Shown here: positions 8,493 to 19,677 of the stretch, piece after piece
Numbering within the stretch: position 1 is the stretch's first letter
How the letters are laid out: each line of letters begins with the position of its first letter
NCBI RefSeq assembly: GCF_042651965.1
Contig: NZ_JBHSDY010000003.1
Span: 62,001-126,000 of the forward strand
Origin: Castellaniella hirudinis
GTDB lineage: Bacteria; Pseudomonadota; Gammaproteobacteria; Burkholderiales; Burkholderiaceae_B
Direction of reading: 5' to 3'
Length of the DNA: 64,000 nucleotides
Notes under the pieces: model-generated
The model's database searches: none
What the model was told of the DNA's origin: nothing
The model's input: only the letters and a program-made list of their open reading frames with translations
Translations under genes and position numbers: made by a program

Positions 8493-9974
8493 ATGGACGC
8501 AGGGCAAGCAGTGCCGGCTGGATGGCAGCCTCCGGATACGGGGAGCGGCCTGCCGGACTTCTTCGAAGCCACGCCGATGCCCTTGTGGCTGGAGGACTAT
8601 AGCGGTCTGCATGCGCAGTTCGCCCGCTGGCGCGCCGATGGCGTCGTGGATCTGCGGAGCTGGCTGCTGCAGGATCGCGAACGGCTGCGGCATTGCGCCG
8701 GCTTGATCCGCATCCTGCGCGTCAATCGCCAGACCCTGACGCTGTTCGGCGCCCGTTCCCAGACGGAATTGATGGATCGGCTGCCCGAGGTGCTGCGCGA
8801 CGATACCTACGAAGGGTGGGCGAACGAACTGGAACAGCTCTGGCTCGGCCAGGGGGGCTTTCAGAGCCAGACGGTGAACTATGCGCTGACCGGCAGGCGC
8901 CTGGACCTGTCCCTGAAGGCCGTGATCCTGGCCGATGATCGCCAGCCCTGGGATCGGGTGCTGGTCGCCATGGAGGACGTCACCCCGCTGCGGGATGCGC
9001 ATCGCCAGGCCCAGGCCAGCGCGCGCGACGCCCGCGAGTTCTTCCAGCAGGCGCCCGTGTCGCTGTGGGTCGAGGACTTCAGCGCCATCAAGCTGCTGTT
9101 CGACGAACTGCGCGAAAAAGACATCAGCGACTTCCGCACTTTTCTGGACGTGCATCCCGACTTCGTCGAACGCTGCCAGCAGGAAATCCGCGTCCTCGAC
9201 GTCAACGACTACACCCTGACCTTGTTCAAGGCGGAATCCCGGGACCAGTTGCTGGAACGGCTGGGCGACGTATTTGGCCAGGACTCCCGCGCCTTCTTCG
9301 CCGAGCAACTGATCGATTTGTGGCACGGGCGGCTCTTTCACCAGAGAGAGGTCCGCAACCACACGCTGGCGGGCGACGTGCTGCACATCCATCTGCAGTT
9401 GTCGGTCTTCCAGGGCCACGAAGAAGACTGGGGCCTGGTGCTGGTCTCCCTGACCGACATCACCGCCCGCAAGAAGGCCGAGGCCTATCTGGAATACCTG
9501 GGCAAGCACGATGTGCTGACCCAGTTGAAGAACCGGTCCTATTTCGTCGATGAGCTGGGCCGCTTGCAGCGCAAGCGCGCGCCGCTGGTGTCCTTCATCG
9601 CCCTGGACCTGAACAATCTCAAGCAGGCCAACGACGAGAGCGGCCACGCGGCGGGCGACGACCTGTTGCGCCGCTTCGGCGAGGTGCTGAACAAGGCGGT
9701 CGACCGTCCCTGCCAGGCGGCCCGCATCGGCGGCGACGAGTTCGTGGTGCTGCTGCCCGGCTACGACGAGGCGGCCACCCGCACGGTGCTGGACAACATC
9801 CGCGCCTTGATCGAACTGAACAACCAGTATTACGGCGGCGTCCCGTTGAGCGTGGCGGCCGGAGAGGCCACCTGCCGGGACGCCAACGCGCTGGAGCAGG
9901 CCTTGAAGGACGCCGACCGGGACCTGTACGCGGACAAGCGGCGGTACTACGCCGCCCACGAACGCCGTCGGTAA
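8493..9974 (+). CDS. Diguanylate cyclase with two tandem PAS-like sensor domains
   Basis: A 493-residue soluble protein with no membrane segment. Residues 23-160 and 185-320 are two related PAS-like copies: each begins FFxxxPxxLWxEDxS and continues to (V/L)xVNxxTLTLF, which points to an internal duplication. A GGDEF domain follows, with the intact active site IGGDEF at 412-417, so it should make c-di-GMP. The inhibitory I-site RxxD, expected five residues before GGDEF, is absent (RPCQAAR there). No EAL domain is present. ATG 8493 follows GAGGCCAGG. The ligand sensed by the PAS domains is unknown. Confidence 0.9.
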   Translation: MDAGQAVPAGWQPPDTGSGLPDFFEATPMPLWLEDYSGLHAQFARWRADGVVDLRSWLLQDRERLRHCAGLIRILRVNRQTLTLFGARSQTELMDRLPEVLRDDTYEGWANELEQLWLGQGGFQSQTVNYALTGRRLDLSLKAVILADDRQPWDRVLVAMEDVTPLRDAHRQAQASARDAREFFQQAPVSLWVEDFSAIKLLFDELREKDISDFRTFLDVHPDFVERCQQEIRVLDVNDYTLTLFKAESRDQLLERLGDVFGQDSRAFFAEQLIDLWHGRLFHQREVRNHTLAGDVLHIHLQLSVFQGHEEDWGLVLVSLTDITARKKAEAYLEYLGKHDVLTQLKNRSYFVDELGRLQRKRAPLVSFIALDLNNLKQANDESGHAAGDDLLRRFGEVLNKAVDRPCQAARIGGDEFVVLLPGYDEAATRTVLDNIRALIELNNQYYGGVPLSVAAGEATCRDANALEQALKDADRDLYADKRRYYAAHERRR

Positions 9975-9975
9975 T

Positions 9976-10076
9976 CCGGGCTCGCATTCGGCCGGATTAC
10001 GTCGTTGGTTCGCCTCGCCGTGCAAGAGCACTGTCTTCGGCTTCCCGTCTCGTACTCCGACCGAATGCAAACCCGG
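9976..10076. repeat. 101-bp inverted-repeat element
   Basis: Arms at 9976-9996 and 10056-10076 are 21 bases long and match as inverted repeats at 18 of 21 positions; both contain CGAATGC/GCATTCG. A smaller perfect hairpin GTGC-AAGA-GCAC lies between them. The element fills the gap between the convergent diguanylate cyclase and the FmdE-like gene and could act as a bidirectional terminator or be a small non-autonomous repeat. Confidence 0.6.
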
Positions 10077-10080
10077 TTGT

Positions 10081-10698
10081 TTACACAGCGCGCGGCAGCG
10101 GGCTGACCGTCACCAGGCCGGGCTGATCGACGGCTTCCAGGATGCGGCGCACGCGGTCCTGCCACAGGTGCGCGAAATCCTGCTGTTCGGCGTCGCTGGC
10201 GCCGCCGGACAGGATTTTTTGCAGCAGCGGCATGGCGGAGGGGGAACCCGGCACGCCCTGGGCGCTGAAGGACACCGCCACCCGGTCGCCCGTGTCGCGG
10301 CGGGTGAAGACGATCTCGCCCGGGACGTCGCCCTGGAAATGCAGCAGATTGCGCCGGTCGTGCCGGCCGCCCAGGCCCTTGAAGCCGGTGTCCGTGGTGG
10401 CGCCCGTGACCAGGCCGACCACATTGGCGATGACGCCGGTGACGCCCTGGGTCGCGCTGTCGGCGAACGTGACGTCGATGTCGCCGCGCTGCGGCACCGT
10501 GTCGGGGTACAGCGCGCGCAGCGCGCGCACCGTCATCAGCCAGGCGCCGGCCACGGTGGGGCAGGAGTGGCCGGCCAGTCGCACGGCGTCTTCGTAGCCG
10601 TATTCGATCAGGCCGTCGTCGGATGCGCCCAGCAGGCCGGCCAGCGGGTCGTGCAGCGCGACCCGGGGGGCCTGGGCGAAGAATGCGGGAAATGCCAT
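10081..10698 (-). CDS. FmdE-like domain protein, function unknown
   Basis: A 205-residue protein. The motif YGYEDAVRLAGHSCPTVAGAW resembles the HGHxCPG region of the FmdE domain (formylmethanofuran dehydrogenase subunit E), where the Cys and His bind metal. This is a resemblance by eye only, and the bacterial members have no settled function. A second conserved block, GDIDVTFADSATQGVTG, follows. The start at 10698 (MAFPAFFAQ) has GGAG 8 bases upstream; the longer reading to 10929 runs into the neighbouring repeat element and is rejected. It stands alone on this strand. Confidence 0.6.
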   Translation of the reverse strand: MAFPAFFAQAPRVALHDPLAGLLGASDDGLIEYGYEDAVRLAGHSCPTVAGAWLMTVRALRALYPDTVPQRGDIDVTFADSATQGVTGVIANVVGLVTGATTDTGFKGLGGRHDRRNLLHFQGDVPGEIVFTRRDTGDRVAVSFSAQGVPGSPSAMPLLQKILSGGASDAEQQDFAHLWQDRVRRILEAVDQPGLVTVSPLPRAV

Positions 10699-11121
10699 GA
10701 CAGGGCTCCAGAGAAACAGGGATCGGTCCAGTGTAGGCCGATGCCTCGGGAAAACCGGGCTTAACCCTGGGCGGCGTCCGGTCGTTGAGCGCCGGCTGTG
10801 TCCCGTGGGGGCCGTCCGTGGATGCCGCAATCCCCTGTCGCGCCTGGGGCCGGATGCGGGCCGCGTATGCGTAAGGGGTGTAAGATGGGCCGGATCAGCG
10901 GCTCCGTGGCTTAGGGAACCTCTGAACAAGTCCTCGCGCCGCGTGCATCTGCGGACTCGGGCGGTCTGCTGCGTTGCTCATCCTCGCCATAGCGATGGCT
11001 ATGGCTGCGGTTCGCGCCTTGCATCCCATCCCGATCCACAGCGCCCGCTTTCCGCTCGACTTATTCAGAGGCTCCCTGGAGGCCCCGGCAGCCCGGGCTC
11101 GAACCGACAGGAGGACACTTC
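10699..11121. other. Divergent intergenic region upstream of acnA
   Basis: 423 bases with no supportable gene. About 215 bases of unremarkable GC-rich DNA are followed by the nested inverted-repeat element at 10915-11075, annotated separately. TGTAAGAT near 10879-10886 is a possible -10 region for acnA. If it is used, the whole repeat element would lie in the acnA 5-prime leader. AGGAGG at about 11109-11114 is a strong ribosome binding site before ATG 11122. Confidence 0.4.
10915..11075. repeat. 161-bp nested inverted-repeat element upstream of acnA
   Basis: The 18-base ends GGAACCTCTGAACAAGTC (10915-10932) and GACTTATTCAGAGGCTCC (11058-11075) are inverted repeats with two mismatches. Near the middle is a perfect 7-bp stem, CCATAGC-GATG-GCTATGG (10987-11004). 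It sits between CTCATCCTCG and CTGCGGTTCGCGCCTTGC. The same flanks surround a different perfect stem in the element at 20668-20848, so the stem has changed on both sides together. This suggests a small non-autonomous (MITE- or REP-like) family. Confidence 0.7.
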
Positions 11122-13797
<2,676 letters not shown>

Positions 13798-13799
13798 CG

Positions 13800-13813
13800 G
13801 GTTCAGAGGTTCC
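13800..13813. repeat. Single copy of the 13-base end of the upstream repeat
   Basis: GTTCAGAGGTTCC at 13801-13813 is the exact inverse of GGAACCTCTGAAC, the left end of the element at 10915. It begins three bases after the acnA stop codon. Together the two copies frame acnA as a 2.9-kb inverted-repeat-bounded segment. The rest of the element is not present here. Confidence 0.55.
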
Positions 13814-13821
13814 CTTCTACA

Positions 13822-13846
13822 ATGCGGGCTTCGGCCCGCATTTTTT
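13822..13846 (+). terminator. Rho-independent terminator of acnA
   Basis: ATGCGGGC-TTCG-GCCCGCAT forms a perfect 8-bp stem with a stable TTCG tetraloop, followed at once by a run of T. It lies 25 bases after the acnA stop. Confidence 0.9.
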
Positions 13847-13865
13847 GCCGTCGGGCCGCCCCAAG

Positions 13866-13924
13866 GCCCGCCCCCATTGGATGGGGGCAGCAAGCCGAAG
13901 GCGCGGCGTGGGGGCATTTTTTGC
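13866..13924. repeat. GC-rich hairpin repeat with trailing T run
   Basis: GCCCCCAT-TGG-ATGGGGGC is a perfect hairpin inside a stretch that ends GTGGGGGCATTTTTT. The second GGGGGC can pair with the first GCCCCC to give a larger terminator-like fold. Sequences of this style are, from memory, common between genes in Alcaligenaceae. It lies between the acnA terminator and the MFS gene. Confidence 0.4.
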
Positions 13925-13952
13925 CATGGGTCCGCCTGATCTGGTTCAATGC

Positions 13953-15347
13953 ATGACTTCATCTGCTTCCGCCTCCTGGGGCGACCTGCTGCGGGGCCGC
14001 AACGGCCTGCGCTCCCTCGCCCTGGCGGGCGGTGTGGCCGTGCATGCGATCAATATGTTCATCGCCACCACCATCCTGCCCTCGGTCGTCGAGGACATCG
14101 GCGGTCTGCCCTGGTACGCCTGGAACACCACGCTGTTCGTGGCCGCCTCGATCATGGGCTCGTCGTGCTCGCCGCTGGGTATCCGGGGTTACGGCTTGCG
14201 GCGCACCTTTCTGTTTGCCCTGCTGGTGTTCATGCTGGGGACCGTGGTCTGCGCCCTGGCGCCCAGCATGCCCTGGCTCTTGTTCGGTCGGGTGGGGCAG
14301 GGCCTGGGGGGCGGGATGCTGCTCAGCCTGAGCTATGCCACCGTGCCCCTGGTGTTCGATCAGGCCCTGTGGTCGCGGGCCATGGCGCTGATCTCCGGCA
14401 TGTGGGGCGTGGCGACGCTGTCGGGGCCGGCCATCGGCGGCGTGTTTGCCGAATCCGGACACTGGCGCTGGGCCTTCTGGGCCGTGCTGCCGGTGTGCGT
14501 GCTGCTGGGCGTCTTGCTGGTGACGCAGCTCGACGCAGAGGGGCGGGACCGTGATGCGCCGCGAGAGGCGCCCTTGCTGCGCATGGGCTTGCTGGTGGCG
14601 TCCGTGCTGGTGGTGTCGGCAGCCAGCCTGTATGCCTCCTGGGTGGTCCAGGCCGCCGGCGTGGCGGCGGGTCTGCTGCTGGCCTTCTGCCTGTCACGCC
14701 TGGACGGCCGGGCGCGGCAGCGTTTTCTGCCCGAGGGCGCCTGGTCATTGAGCCATCCGCTGGGCCGCCGCTATGCCATGATCGGCCTGCTGAGCATCGG
14801 CGTGACGACGGAAGTCTTCGTCCCGTATTTCTTGCAGGTGCTGCACGGGCAGTCGCCGCTGTACGCGGGCTATCTGTCGGCGCTGATGTCGGCCGGCTGG
14901 TCACTGGGGACATTGCTCAGTTCCGGGCGCGGGTCTTCCGGCGCCGCCCGTCTGCTGGCGCTGGGGCCGATCCTGTCGGCGTCGTCCCTGGCGGGTCTCT
15001 ACATTTTCATGCCCGATCCGGCCGCCCCGGCGGCGCTGCTGGCCGTGCTCTTATTGGGCGTGGGCATGGGGGTGGGGGTGTGCTGGCCGCACTTGCTGAC
15101 CGGCGTGTTCCGCGCGGCGCCGCCGGCGCAGCAGAACATCGCTTCGGCGGCGATCACGACCATGCAGTTGTACGCGATCGCCCTGGGCGCCAGCGTGGCG
15201 GGCATGGTCGCCAATGCCGCCGGGTTCACGGATCCGGGGGGCTGGCAAGGCGCGCGCCAGGCCGCCTGGGCGGTCTACGGCGTGTTCGCGGTCGCGCCGG
15301 CGCTGGCGATCCGCCTGGGATGGCGGGCGCGGCGCGACGGCGTCTGA
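13953..15347 (+). CDS. MFS transporter, drug/solute exporter type
   Basis: A 464-residue protein with about 14 hydrophobic segments, of the MFS DHA2-like type. The N-terminal part carries the family features GGLPWYAWNTTLFVAAS and LFGRVGQGLGGGMLL. The substrate is unknown; exporters of this kind remove drugs or metabolites by proton antiport. The start is uncertain. ATG 13953 (MTSSASASWG) is preferred because the protein-like sequence begins there; ATG 13926 is in frame but has no better ribosome site. It converges on the aldo/keto reductase gene. Confidence 0.8.
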   Translation: MTSSASASWGDLLRGRNGLRSLALAGGVAVHAINMFIATTILPSVVEDIGGLPWYAWNTTLFVAASIMGSSCSPLGIRGYGLRRTFLFALLVFMLGTVVCALAPSMPWLLFGRVGQGLGGGMLLSLSYATVPLVFDQALWSRAMALISGMWGVATLSGPAIGGVFAESGHWRWAFWAVLPVCVLLGVLLVTQLDAEGRDRDAPREAPLLRMGLLVASVLVVSAASLYASWVVQAAGVAAGLLLAFCLSRLDGRARQRFLPEGAWSLSHPLGRRYAMIGLLSIGVTTEVFVPYFLQVLHGQSPLYAGYLSALMSAGWSLGTLLSSGRGSSGAARLLALGPILSASSLAGLYIFMPDPAAPAALLAVLLLGVGMGVGVCWPHLLTGVFRAAPPAQQNIASAAITTMQLYAIALGASVAGMVANAAGFTDPGGWQGARQAAWAVYGVFAVAPALAIRLGWRARRDGV

Positions 15348-15389
15348 CGGCGCTGGACCCGTGTGCCGGCCGGCAGGACCGGCAAGCGC

Positions 15390-16232
15390 CTATTTCTTCA
15401 TCAGGTAGAAGGTATCGGGATCGGGGCCGATGCGGCCGTCGGCGCGGTCCAGAACCGCGATCCGGGCCAGCGCGGCATCGTCCAGATGCAGGTTCCACAG
15501 ATTGATGTTTTCCTGGAGCCGCGCCGGGTGCGAGGATTTCGGGATGACCATGTGCCCCATCTGGATGTGCCAGCGCAGGATGACCTGGGCGGGCGTAGCC
15601 TGCAGTTGGTGGGCCAGTTCCAGGATCACGGGGTCCTGCAAGGCCTGGGTCCGGCCGAGCGGGCTCCAGGCTTCGGTGCGGATGTCGTGGTCCTGATGAT
15701 AGGCGCGCAGTTCGGCCTGCTGGAAATGGGGGTGGAGTTCGATCTGGTTGACCACCGGCAGCACGCCGGTGCTGTCCAGCAGCTTTTGCAGGTGGCCGAC
15801 CTGGAAATTGCAGACGCCGATCGACCGGGCGCGGCCCTCGTCGCGCAACTGGATCAGAGCCTCCCAGGTTTCCAGGTAGCGCTTGTTCTGGGGCACCGGC
15901 CAATGGATCAGGTACAGATCGACGTAGTCGAGCCCGAGCCGGTCCAGGCTTTCCTGGAGCGCGGTCTTGGTACTATCGTGGCCATGCCGGTCGTTCCAGA
16001 CCTTGGTGGCCACGAACAAGTCTTCGCGCGGGATGCCGCACCGGGCAATGCCGCGGCCGACCTCGACCTCGTTGCCGTAGATGGCGGCGGTGTCGATGGA
16101 CCGGTAGCCGGCCTCGACGGCGGCCTGGATCGATGGGACGACGGCGTCGCCGGTCAGTTGCCAGGTGCCCATGCCGAGTTGGGGCGCGCGGCGGCCATCA
16201 TGGAATGTGATATACGGTTGATTGGTGGTCAT
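15390..16232 (-). CDS. Aldo/keto reductase
   Basis: A 280-residue NADPH-dependent oxidoreductase of the AKR superfamily. The catalytic tetrad is visible: Asp and Tyr in DTAAIYGNE, Lys in ATKVWN and His in LIHWP. The cofactor-binding end PKSSHPARLQEN is typical. Members of this group (YvgN/DkgA-like) reduce aldehydes, methylglyoxal or 2,5-diketo-gluconate. The start at 16232 (MTTNQPYITF) is chosen over 16256 because the family begins there. It is divergent from panB. Confidence 0.9.
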   Translation of the reverse strand: MTTNQPYITFHDGRRAPQLGMGTWQLTGDAVVPSIQAAVEAGYRSIDTAAIYGNEVEVGRGIARCGIPREDLFVATKVWNDRHGHDSTKTALQESLDRLGLDYVDLYLIHWPVPQNKRYLETWEALIQLRDEGRARSIGVCNFQVGHLQKLLDSTGVLPVVNQIELHPHFQQAELRAYHQDHDIRTEAWSPLGRTQALQDPVILELAHQLQATPAQVILRWHIQMGHMVIPKSSHPARLQENINLWNLHLDDAALARIAVLDRADGRIGPDPDTFYLMKK

Positions 16233-16327
16233 GCAGGTCTCCGGTGGAGGCAGCATCTGGCTGCGGTCGGCCTGGCGGGCCAGTATCTGGCCGGCGGGCG
16301 ATGAACGAATTCTTTGGAGTCAATCAA

Positions 16328-17155
16328 ATGAGTGTACATAGTCAGGCGCAACGCGTCACGGTGCCCCAGCTTGTCTCGTTCAAGGGGGAACGCAAGATCG
16401 CCGCCTTGACCGCCTATATCGCACCGATCGCCCGCTTGCTGGACGAGGCCGTGGACATGCTGCTGGTGGGGGATTCCACGGCCATGGTCGGCTATGCGAT
16501 GCCCGACACGCTGTCGATCACGGTCGAGATGATGTCCGCGCACGCAGCCGCCGTGGTCAGGGCCACCGAGCACGCGTGCGTGATCGTGGACATGCCCTTT
16601 GGCAGCTACCAGCAGTCTCCGGCCCAGGCCTTCGCCAATGCGGCGTCCATCCTGGCGGGCAGCGGCGCCTCCGGCGTCAAGCTGGAGGGCGGCCTGCCCT
16701 TGGCCGAGACCACCCGTTTCCTGGTGGATCGCGGCATTCCGGTGCTGGCCCACGTCGGACTCATGCCCCAGTATCGCAATACCATGGGCGGCTTCAAGGC
16801 CCAGGGCATGACCGACGCCGCCGCCCGCCGCATCCTGGAAGATGCCCAGGCCCACGCGCAGGCCGGCGCCTTCGGCGTGGTGCTGGAAGGCATCAGCGAA
16901 CCGCTGGGGCGTGAAATCACGGCGGCGCTGTCGATCCCGACCATCGGCATCGGCGCCTCGCCCGCCTGCGACGGCCAGATCCTGGTGACCGAGGACATCC
17001 TGGGCCTGAGCGGCGACCGGATTCCGAAGTTCGCCCAGCGCTTCGGCGACGCGGCGCAGGTGATCCGCCAGGCGGCCCAGGACTACGCCCAATCCGTGCG
17101 AGAGGAGACCTTTCCTACGCTTGCTCATTGCTTTGGTGTCCGGGCCAAGCAGTAA
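16328..17155 (+). CDS. panB: 3-methyl-2-oxobutanoate hydroxymethyltransferase PanB
   Basis: A 275-residue enzyme that transfers a hydroxymethyl group from methylene-tetrahydrofolate to 2-oxoisovalerate, the first step to pantothenate and CoA. The family motifs LLVGDSTAMV, VDMPFGSYQ and VKLEGG are present, and the length is normal. The ATG at 16328 has GGAG 8 bases upstream and is preferred over ATG 16298. panC and panD are not in the window. An AT-rich spacer separates it from the next gene, so it is probably transcribed alone. Confidence 0.93.
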   Translation: MSVHSQAQRVTVPQLVSFKGERKIAALTAYIAPIARLLDEAVDMLLVGDSTAMVGYAMPDTLSITVEMMSAHAAAVVRATEHACVIVDMPFGSYQQSPAQAFANAASILAGSGASGVKLEGGLPLAETTRFLVDRGIPVLAHVGLMPQYRNTMGGFKAQGMTDAAARRILEDAQAHAQAGAFGVVLEGISEPLGREITAALSIPTIGIGASPACDGQILVTEDILGLSGDRIPKFAQRFGDAAQVIRQAAQDYAQSVREETFPTLAHCFGVRAKQ

Positions 17156-17265
17156 GATTCATATAAGTTTTATATCTATATGTTTCGCCTGGATCTCCAT
17201 CGGCAGATCCGGGCGATTTCTGTCGCCGGGCCGTCCCAAGCACGCCCCTCCCAGTATCCGGTGCC

Positions 17266-18237
17266 ATGGAAATACGCCAACTCGAGGCTCTGAACGCCAT
17301 CGTGGCCAGCGGCAGCGTCACGGCCGCCGGCCGTATGCTGGGCCGTTCGCAGCCCGTGGTCAGCCGCCAGATCAGCGACCTGGAATCCGAACTGGGTTTC
17401 ATGCTGTTTGCCCGCACCCGGCCTGCCATCACCCTGACCGAGCAGGGTTCGGAGTTCTACCAGGAAGTGCGCGGCATCCTGGCCGATCTGCAGCAACTGG
17501 AATCGCGCGTCCAGGGCATGCGCAGCGGCCAGGTGCGTCCCTTGCGCGTCCTGGCGTCCGTCGATCTGGCCCGCAGTCTGCTGCCCGAGGCTTTGGCCCG
17601 GATGGACCGGTTCAGCCCCATCTTCCGCCAGAAGCTCATCATCGAGGAAGTCGTCCACGAACTGCCCGCCAATGCGCTTGCGGAAGGCCGGGCGGATTTC
17701 GCGCTCGTCAACCTGCCCATTGATACCGAGGCCGTGCGCGTGCACTGGTGCGGTCAGGCGCCCTGCCTGCTGGCGCTGCCTGCCGCGCATCCGCTGGTGT
17801 CCCGGGACGCGGTGCAACTCGAGGACATCCGCAACACCGACGTCATCACGCTGCTCAGCCGCTACCGCATGCGTTATCACCTGACCAGCAGCCTGGCGCA
17901 GGCGACGGCAGGCGAGGCCCGGCGCCATATCGAGGTCGGCAGCCAGCAGACGGCGCTGTCCCTGGTGCGGCTGGGTCTGGGCGTGGCCTTGATCGATCCG
18001 TTCTCGATCCGGGGCGCCCAGCTCGAGGGCATTGTGCTGCGGCCCATCCAGACCGACATCGCCTACATGATCGGGGTCGTTTCCCAGGCCACGCATGAAC
18101 TGCCGGAAGGCGCCCTGCGTCTGATCCAGGGCTTGCATCTGCACATCCAGAACTGCATTCCCCACTATGTCGACACCGATCCCAGCGGCTTGCGCCCGGG
18201 AGTGTCCAGCAAGGCCGAGATTCTGCGTCTGGCCTGA
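17266..18237 (+). CDS. LysR-family transcriptional regulator
   Basis: A 323-residue regulator. The N-terminal winged helix-turn-helix runs MEIRQLEALNAIVASGS to about residue 60 (VSRQISDLESELG). A type 2 periplasmic-binding-fold effector domain follows at about 90-300. It stands alone between panB and rmuC with no obvious divergent target, so its regulon cannot be inferred. The preceding 110 bases are AT-rich (about 17156-17190) and probably hold its promoter. Confidence 0.88.
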   Translation: MEIRQLEALNAIVASGSVTAAGRMLGRSQPVVSRQISDLESELGFMLFARTRPAITLTEQGSEFYQEVRGILADLQQLESRVQGMRSGQVRPLRVLASVDLARSLLPEALARMDRFSPIFRQKLIIEEVVHELPANALAEGRADFALVNLPIDTEAVRVHWCGQAPCLLALPAAHPLVSRDAVQLEDIRNTDVITLLSRYRMRYHLTSSLAQATAGEARRHIEVGSQQTALSLVRLGLGVALIDPFSIRGAQLEGIVLRPIQTDIAYMIGVVSQATHELPEGALRLIQGLHLHIQNCIPHYVDTDPSGLRPGVSSKAEILRLA

Positions 18238-18288
18238 TCCCGGTATGCGATGATGTGGGGTCTTCTTCATACGGCATAAATCAGTATC

Positions 18289-19677
18289 GTGATCCCGTTT
18301 TCCCCGGAAATCCTGGCGGCGCTGGCCCTGGCGCTGCTGGTCGGCGTTGTGGCCGGCGCCTGGCCCGCGCGGCGGCGCCTGCTGGCCCAGGCGGCGCAGG
18401 CCGCCCGCCAGGCCGAACGCGCCGATCAATTGCAGGACCGGATCGCGCAGCTCGACCGGGACGCGGTCACCCAGGCGCAGGCGCTGGAAGACTGGCGCGC
18501 CCGGGCGCAGGACGGCCGGCTGGAATTGGCCCGGCTGCAGGCCGCCCACCAGGAAAAGCTGGCTGCTTTCGACGAATTGCGCCAGGCCTTTGAACAGTCG
18601 CGTGCCGCCATGCGGACGGAATTCCAGCAGTTGGCCGGCCAGGTGCTGGAAGAAAAAAGCCAGGGCTTTTCCCGGTCCAGCCAGGCCTCGCTCGACGGTC
18701 TGCTGCGGCCGTTCCGCGAACAGATCGAGGGCTTCCAGCGGCGCGTCAATGAAATCCACGATGCCTCGGTGCGCGGCCAGGCCCGGCTGGACACGGAAAT
18801 CCGCCGCGTCCTGGACGTCGGCCTGAAAATGAGCGACGAGGCCCAGTCCCTGACCACGGCCCTGAAGGGCGACAAGAAGACCACCGGCAACTGGGGCGAG
18901 GTGCTGCTGGAACGCAGCCTGCAACTGGCGGGGCTGATCGCAGGCGACCACTACCAGGCCCAGGCGCCCTTCCGGGACGAGGCCGGCAACCGGCGGCAGC
19001 CGGATTTCGTCGTCCGCTTGCCGGACGGCAAGCATCTGGTCCTCGACAGCAAAGTCTCACTGGTGGACTACGATCGGGCCGTGTCGGCGGCCACACCCGA
19101 GGCGCGCGAGGCCGCGTTGGCTGCGCACGCGCGCGCCGTGCGCCATCACATCGACGACCTGGCCCGCAAGGACTACAGCGCCCTGATCGGCATGAAAAGC
19201 CCGGGCTTCGTGCTGATGTACCTGCCGATCGAGCCGGCTTACATCGAAGCCATGCAGCATGACCGCACCCTGTTCGACCACGGCTACCGCCACAACGTCA
19301 TCCTGGTGTCCCACACGACGCTGATGCCGATCCTGCGCACGGTGGCGACCTTGTGGATGCTGGCGCGCGGCAACGAACAGGCGCGGGCGCTGAGCGATCA
19401 GGCCGGCGGCCTGTACCGGCAGGTCGAAGTGGTGGCCGATCGTCTGCAGAAACTGGGTCACGCCCTGGGGGCGGCGGCCACGCACTACAACAGCACGGTC
19501 ACCGCCGTGACGGGACAGCGGGGGCTGTACGGCAAGGCCGGCCGCTTTGCCGAGCTGTCGGCCAAGGCCGGCCGGCCGCTGCCGCCGCTGGAACCCCTGC
19601 ATGCGGATTTCGAAGTCCAGCGTCTGGATGGTGTTGCATCCGATCCCTCCCTTTCTCCCCCGGAGTCGAATCCATGA
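18289..19677 (+). CDS. rmuC: DNA recombination protein RmuC
   Basis: A 462-residue protein with an N-terminal membrane anchor (about 5-25), a long coiled coil to about residue 170 and the RmuC nuclease-like core. Core motifs include GNWGEVLLERSLQLAGL, PDFVVRLPDGKHLVLDSKVSL and FVLMYLPIEPAY. RmuC limits inversions at short inverted repeats in E. coli, which is of interest because this window contains several. The start is GTG 18289 and the stop overlaps the next gene as ATGA. Confidence 0.92.
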   Translation: MIPFSPEILAALALALLVGVVAGAWPARRRLLAQAAQAARQAERADQLQDRIAQLDRDAVTQAQALEDWRARAQDGRLELARLQAAHQEKLAAFDELRQAFEQSRAAMRTEFQQLAGQVLEEKSQGFSRSSQASLDGLLRPFREQIEGFQRRVNEIHDASVRGQARLDTEIRRVLDVGLKMSDEAQSLTTALKGDKKTTGNWGEVLLERSLQLAGLIAGDHYQAQAPFRDEAGNRRQPDFVVRLPDGKHLVLDSKVSLVDYDRAVSAATPEAREAALAAHARAVRHHIDDLARKDYSALIGMKSPGFVLMYLPIEPAYIEAMQHDRTLFDHGYRHNVILVSHTTLMPILRTVATLWMLARGNEQARALSDQAGGLYRQVEVVADRLQKLGHALGAAATHYNSTVTAVTGQRGLYGKAGRFAELSAKAGRPLPPLEPLHADFEVQRLDGVASDPSLSPPESNP

